Assembly (NCBI GenBank): GCA_017461685.1
Contig: JAFTXF010000149.1
Coordinates: 1-7,712 of the forward strand
Source: Lachnospiraceae bacterium
GTDB taxonomy: Bacteria > Bacillota > Clostridia > Lachnospirales > Lachnospiraceae
DNA length: 7,712 bases
Direction: 5' to 3'
Part shown: positions 5,716 to 7,712 of the stretch, piece by piece
Layout of the letters: every line of letters begins with the position of its first letter
How positions within the stretch are numbered: position 1 is the first letter of the stretch
Notes under the pieces: model-generated
Seen by the model: only the letters and a program-made list of their open reading frames with translations
What the model was told of the DNA's origin: nothing
Databases searched by the model: none
Translations under genes and position numbers: made by a program

Positions 5716-6754
5716 ATCGCTCTCCAAGCTTTAAATTCGGTACCGCATTTAAATCCCAACCGTGTCTCGCACCTTTCATGTACTCGTAGTAGCCTGCTAC
5801 ACCAATCATAGCCGCATTATCGGTACAATAAACCGGCGAAGGATGATAAAACTGAATTCCTTCCTTATCACAGGCTGCCTGCATCGCAGCACGCAGACTG
5901 GAATTAGAAGCCACCCCGCCCGCAATCGCAAGCTTGGTAAAGCCGTATTCCTTAGCACCGTGAATGGCATGCTCCACCAACACGTCCGTTACCGCCTTTT
6001 GGAAAGAAGCAGCCACATCCGGCACACATACTTCCTCTCCCTTCATCTGACAGCCGTTTAAATAATTAAGCACTGCACTCTTTAAACCGCTGAAGCTGAA
6101 ATCGTACACATTCTCACCCACCTTGGCACGCGGGAATTTAATAGCTTCGGGATTGCCTTCTTTGGAAACTCTGTCAATCTTCGGTCCACCCGGATAGCCC
6201 AGTCCGATAGCTCTGGCCACCTTATCAAAAGCTTCTCCTGCAGCGTCATCTCTGGTGCGGCCGATGATTTCGTATTCTCCATAATCCTTCACAACCACCA
6301 GGTGGGAATGTCCGCCGCTGACTACCAGACTCATAAAAGGCGGCTCCAACTCCGGATTTTCTATATAATTGGCACTGATATGTCCCTCGATATGATGGAC
6401 GCCTACTAACGGTTTGCCTGTAGCAAAAGCCAACGCCTTGGCCGCAGATACTCCCACCAAAAGAGCACCTACCAGGCCCGGGCCATAAGTTACGGCAATG
6501 GCATCAATATCTTCCATGGTCACATCCGCCGCTTTTAATGCCTCCTCGATCACCTGATTTATCTTCTCAATATGCTTTCTGGAAGCAATCTCAGGCACTA
6601 CCCCGCCATACAGGGTATGCAAATCAATCTGAGAAGAAATAATATTGGATAATACGTTTCGGCCGTTTTTCACTACAGCTGCTGCAGTTTCATCGCAGGA
6701 GCTCTCAATGGCCAAAATATATATGTCTTTTTCTTCGTTATTTAAACCTGTCAT
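5714..6754 (-). CDS. tsaD: tRNA N6-adenosine threonylcarbamoyltransferase TsaD
   Basis: TsaD transfers the threonylcarbamoyl group from TC-AMP to A37 of tRNAs reading ANN codons (t6A), working with TsaB and TsaE after TsaC makes the intermediate. It is a cytoplasmic ASKHA-fold protein and is essential in many bacteria. The 346 residues match the normal length. Visible signatures: ILAIESSCDET (13-23), VTYGPGLVGAL (88-98), the metal-binding HIEGH (His121, His125), VSGGHSHL (145-152), DDAAGEAFDK (169-178), DFSFSGLKSAV (218-228) and the third metal ligand Asp312 in CTDNAAMIG. All appear intact. The ATG is preceded by GAGGG with 6-nt spacing. It lies 79 bp after rnz and 8 bp before ispD. Its partners TsaB, TsaC and TsaE are not in this window. 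Confidence 0.97.
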   Translation of the reverse strand: MTGLNNEEKDIYILAIESSCDETAAAVVKNGRNVLSNIISSQIDLHTLYGGVVPEIASRKHIEKINQVIEEALKAADVTMEDIDAIAVTYGPGLVGALLVGVSAAKALAFATGKPLVGVHHIEGHISANYIENPELEPPFMSLVVSGGHSHLVVVKDYGEYEIIGRTRDDAAGEAFDKVARAIGLGYPGGPKIDRVSKEGNPEAIKFPRAKVGENVYDFSFSGLKSAVLNYLNGCQMKGEEVCVPDVAASFQKAVTDVLVEHAIHGAKEYGFTKLAIAGGVASNSSLRAAMQAACDKEGIQFYHPSPVYCTDNAAMIGVAGYYEYMKGARHGWDLNAVPNLKLGER

Positions 6755-6782
6755 CCTAATCCCTCATTTGTTACAAACACCT

Positions 6783-6821
6783 CTGATACCGTTCACATGA
6801 AATTTCACTGCATCGTATCAG
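6783..6821. repeat. Inverted repeat in the rnz-tsaD spacer
   Basis: CTGATAC (6783-6789) and GTATCAG (6815-6821) form a 7-bp stem around a 25-nt interior that holds the palindrome TGAAATTTCA (6798-6807). A second small hairpin, CAGCA-TT-TGCTG (6819-6830), overlaps it and lies next to the rnz stop. There is no U-run, so this is not a clear terminator. It could be an intercistronic hairpin affecting processing or partial termination between rnz and tsaD. Confidence 0.4.
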
Positions 6822-6833
6822 CATTTGCTGAAA

Positions 6834-7712
6834 TTAATCCTCAAATTTTAATTCCACAGTCCGTCCGTCCTTGGCCGCATGGCTATTGGCAAAAATCCCC
6901 TTTACAGACTTCATAAATTCCTCCGGCCACATAGTAGATGGACTGTAATGTGTCAGCCAAAGCTCCTTTACACAGGCACGCTTGGCCATATCTGCTGCTT
7001 CATAAAAGGTCATATGCTTGTATTCTTTGGCCTTCGCCACCTTATCAGGTTCCCCGTACATGCCTTCACATATAAACAAATCGCTTTCATAGGCATGCTC
7101 CACAATTCCTTCTGTAGGTCTGGAATCCGTACAATAAGTCACCTTCAGCCCCTTTCTGGCAGGACCTAACACCATATCAGGCGTGTATGTTATGCCGTCT
7201 GCTTCAATGACTTCCCCTTTTTGCAGACGGGACCAATATTGTAATGCAATACCGTTTGCCTTGGCGCGCTCCGCATCAAATTTGCCGGCACGTTTAATCT
7301 CCATGGTATAACCATAACAGATCACATTGTGGCGAACCCGAAAGGCTGTTAGAGAAAAGTCTCCAAAGTCTATGGTTTATTCCTCCTCGTCAATTTCATG
7401 AAACTCTATTTTAAAAGGCAGCTCCGGTGCAATCGTCCGAAGCGCATTCACTGTCTTTTCCAATCCCTTAGGTCCAATCATCAGTACCGGCTCTGTACGC
7501 TCCGCATTACCCATGGTGAGCAACAGTCCCGGCAAACCACTGATATGATCTGCATGGTAATGGGTAAAGCAGATAATATCAATAGGTTTTGGGCTCCAGC
7601 CCTTTTCCTTCATGGCTATCTGGGTACCTTCCCCGCAGTCAATTAAAATGCTCTTGCCGTTGTATCTGGCCATCATGGAAGTGAGCCAGCGGTAAGGTAA
7701 AGGCATCATACC
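6834..7712 (-). pseudogene. rnz: Ribonuclease Z interrupted by an in-frame stop codon (5' end beyond window)
   Basis: RNase Z is a zinc-dependent endonuclease of the metallo-beta-lactamase fold that cuts the 3' trailer from tRNA precursors lacking encoded CCA. The frame from the window edge begins GMMPLPYRW, so about 10-12 N-terminal residues are missing. The first part (7380-7712, 111 codons) has the zinc motif HYHADH and ends FHEIDEEE. A TAA at 7377-7379 then interrupts. The same frame continues without any shift to 6834 (180 residues) with the remaining expected ligands: His in VRHNVICYGY, Asp in CTDSRP and His in THYSPS. Restoring one codon gives about 302 residues, the normal length. Neither half holds all the zinc ligands. 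The only standard start in the second half, GTG at 7323-7325, would omit the His of VRHN. Identity is firm. Whether it is truly dead, a sequencing error, or rescued by readthrough or re-initiation is open. Confidence 0.85.
7371..7388 (-). promoter_or_regulatory. Shine-Dalgarno-like sequence straddling the rnz internal stop
   Basis: On the minus strand GAGGAGG (7382-7388) precedes the TAA and is followed, 8 nt later, by an in-frame ATA codon (7371-7373). The spacing is ideal for initiation, but ATA is a very rare start codon, and the purine run also simply encodes Glu-Glu-Glu. It is listed because it is the only visible way to begin the second half of RNase Z upstream of its His ligand. Confidence 0.25.

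Noticed and set aside
5706..5759. Upstream ATG at 5759 as the ispD start
   Set aside because: It would overlap the tsaD C-terminus and add 18 residues before the conserved nucleotide-binding start. The ATG at 5705 has a well-placed AGGAG and gives the usual IspD N-terminus.
5310..5789. Plus-strand open frame of 159 codons opposite ispD and the end of tsaD
   Set aside because: It is antisense to two well-identified genes and shows no domain or signal feature of its own.
7377..7379. Stop-codon reassignment or selenocysteine at the rnz stop
   Set aside because: The codon is TAA, not TGA, and TAA is the terminal stop of tex, htrA, ispD and rnz itself. Nothing suggests a different genetic code.
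6834..7712. Two separate genes rather than one interrupted RNase Z
   Set aside because: The two parts are in the same frame, directly contiguous, and together give one normal-length RNase Z. The second part lacks a good start codon, and each part lacks some zinc ligands.

Overview
The window looks like chromosomal DNA from a low-to-mid GC Gram-positive (Bacillota). A clostridial relative of the Lachnospiraceae type is my best guess, from protein style, strong GGAGG-type ribosome binding sites and serine tRNAs that do not encode CCA. This placement is inference, not a database result. Every gene I can support is on the minus strand, so transcription runs from high to low coordinates. The order is rnz (5' end cut by the window edge), tsaD, ispD, htrA, tex, tRNA-Ser(TGA), tRNA-Ser(GGA).

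Region by region: (1) 4917-7712 holds RNase Z, the t6A enzyme TsaD and the isoprenoid enzyme IspD, in an operon-like run. The tsaD stop codon overlaps the ispD ribosome binding site. rnz carries an in-frame TAA in an otherwise intact reading frame. (2) 4599-4916 is non-coding. It contains a 205-bp element with 48-bp near-perfect terminal inverted repeats, flanked by an 11-bp direct repeat. I read this as a MITE-like insertion in the htrA 5' leader, about 15 nt upstream of the htrA ribosome binding site. (3) 3000-4598 is a membrane-anchored HtrA-type serine protease with one PDZ domain. (4) 2760-2999 holds a hairpin after htrA, a clear promoter for tex and several small palindromes. (5) 585-2759 is tex. 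(6) 243-556 has a strong promoter, a leader hairpin and two serine tRNA genes, followed by a non-coding stretch and a terminator-like inverted repeat at 46-79.

Functionally the genes are mostly housekeeping, with a tRNA theme. Neither tRNA-Ser encodes its 3' CCA, which is the class usually trimmed by RNase Z. TsaD modifies other tRNAs at A37. IspD feeds the isoprenoid pool, which also supplies the i6A37 modification expected on these A36-A37-A38 serine tRNAs. The points most worth a second look are the broken RNase Z gene, set against tRNAs that should need it, and the MITE-like element in the htrA leader. I did not find a new defence or biosynthetic system.
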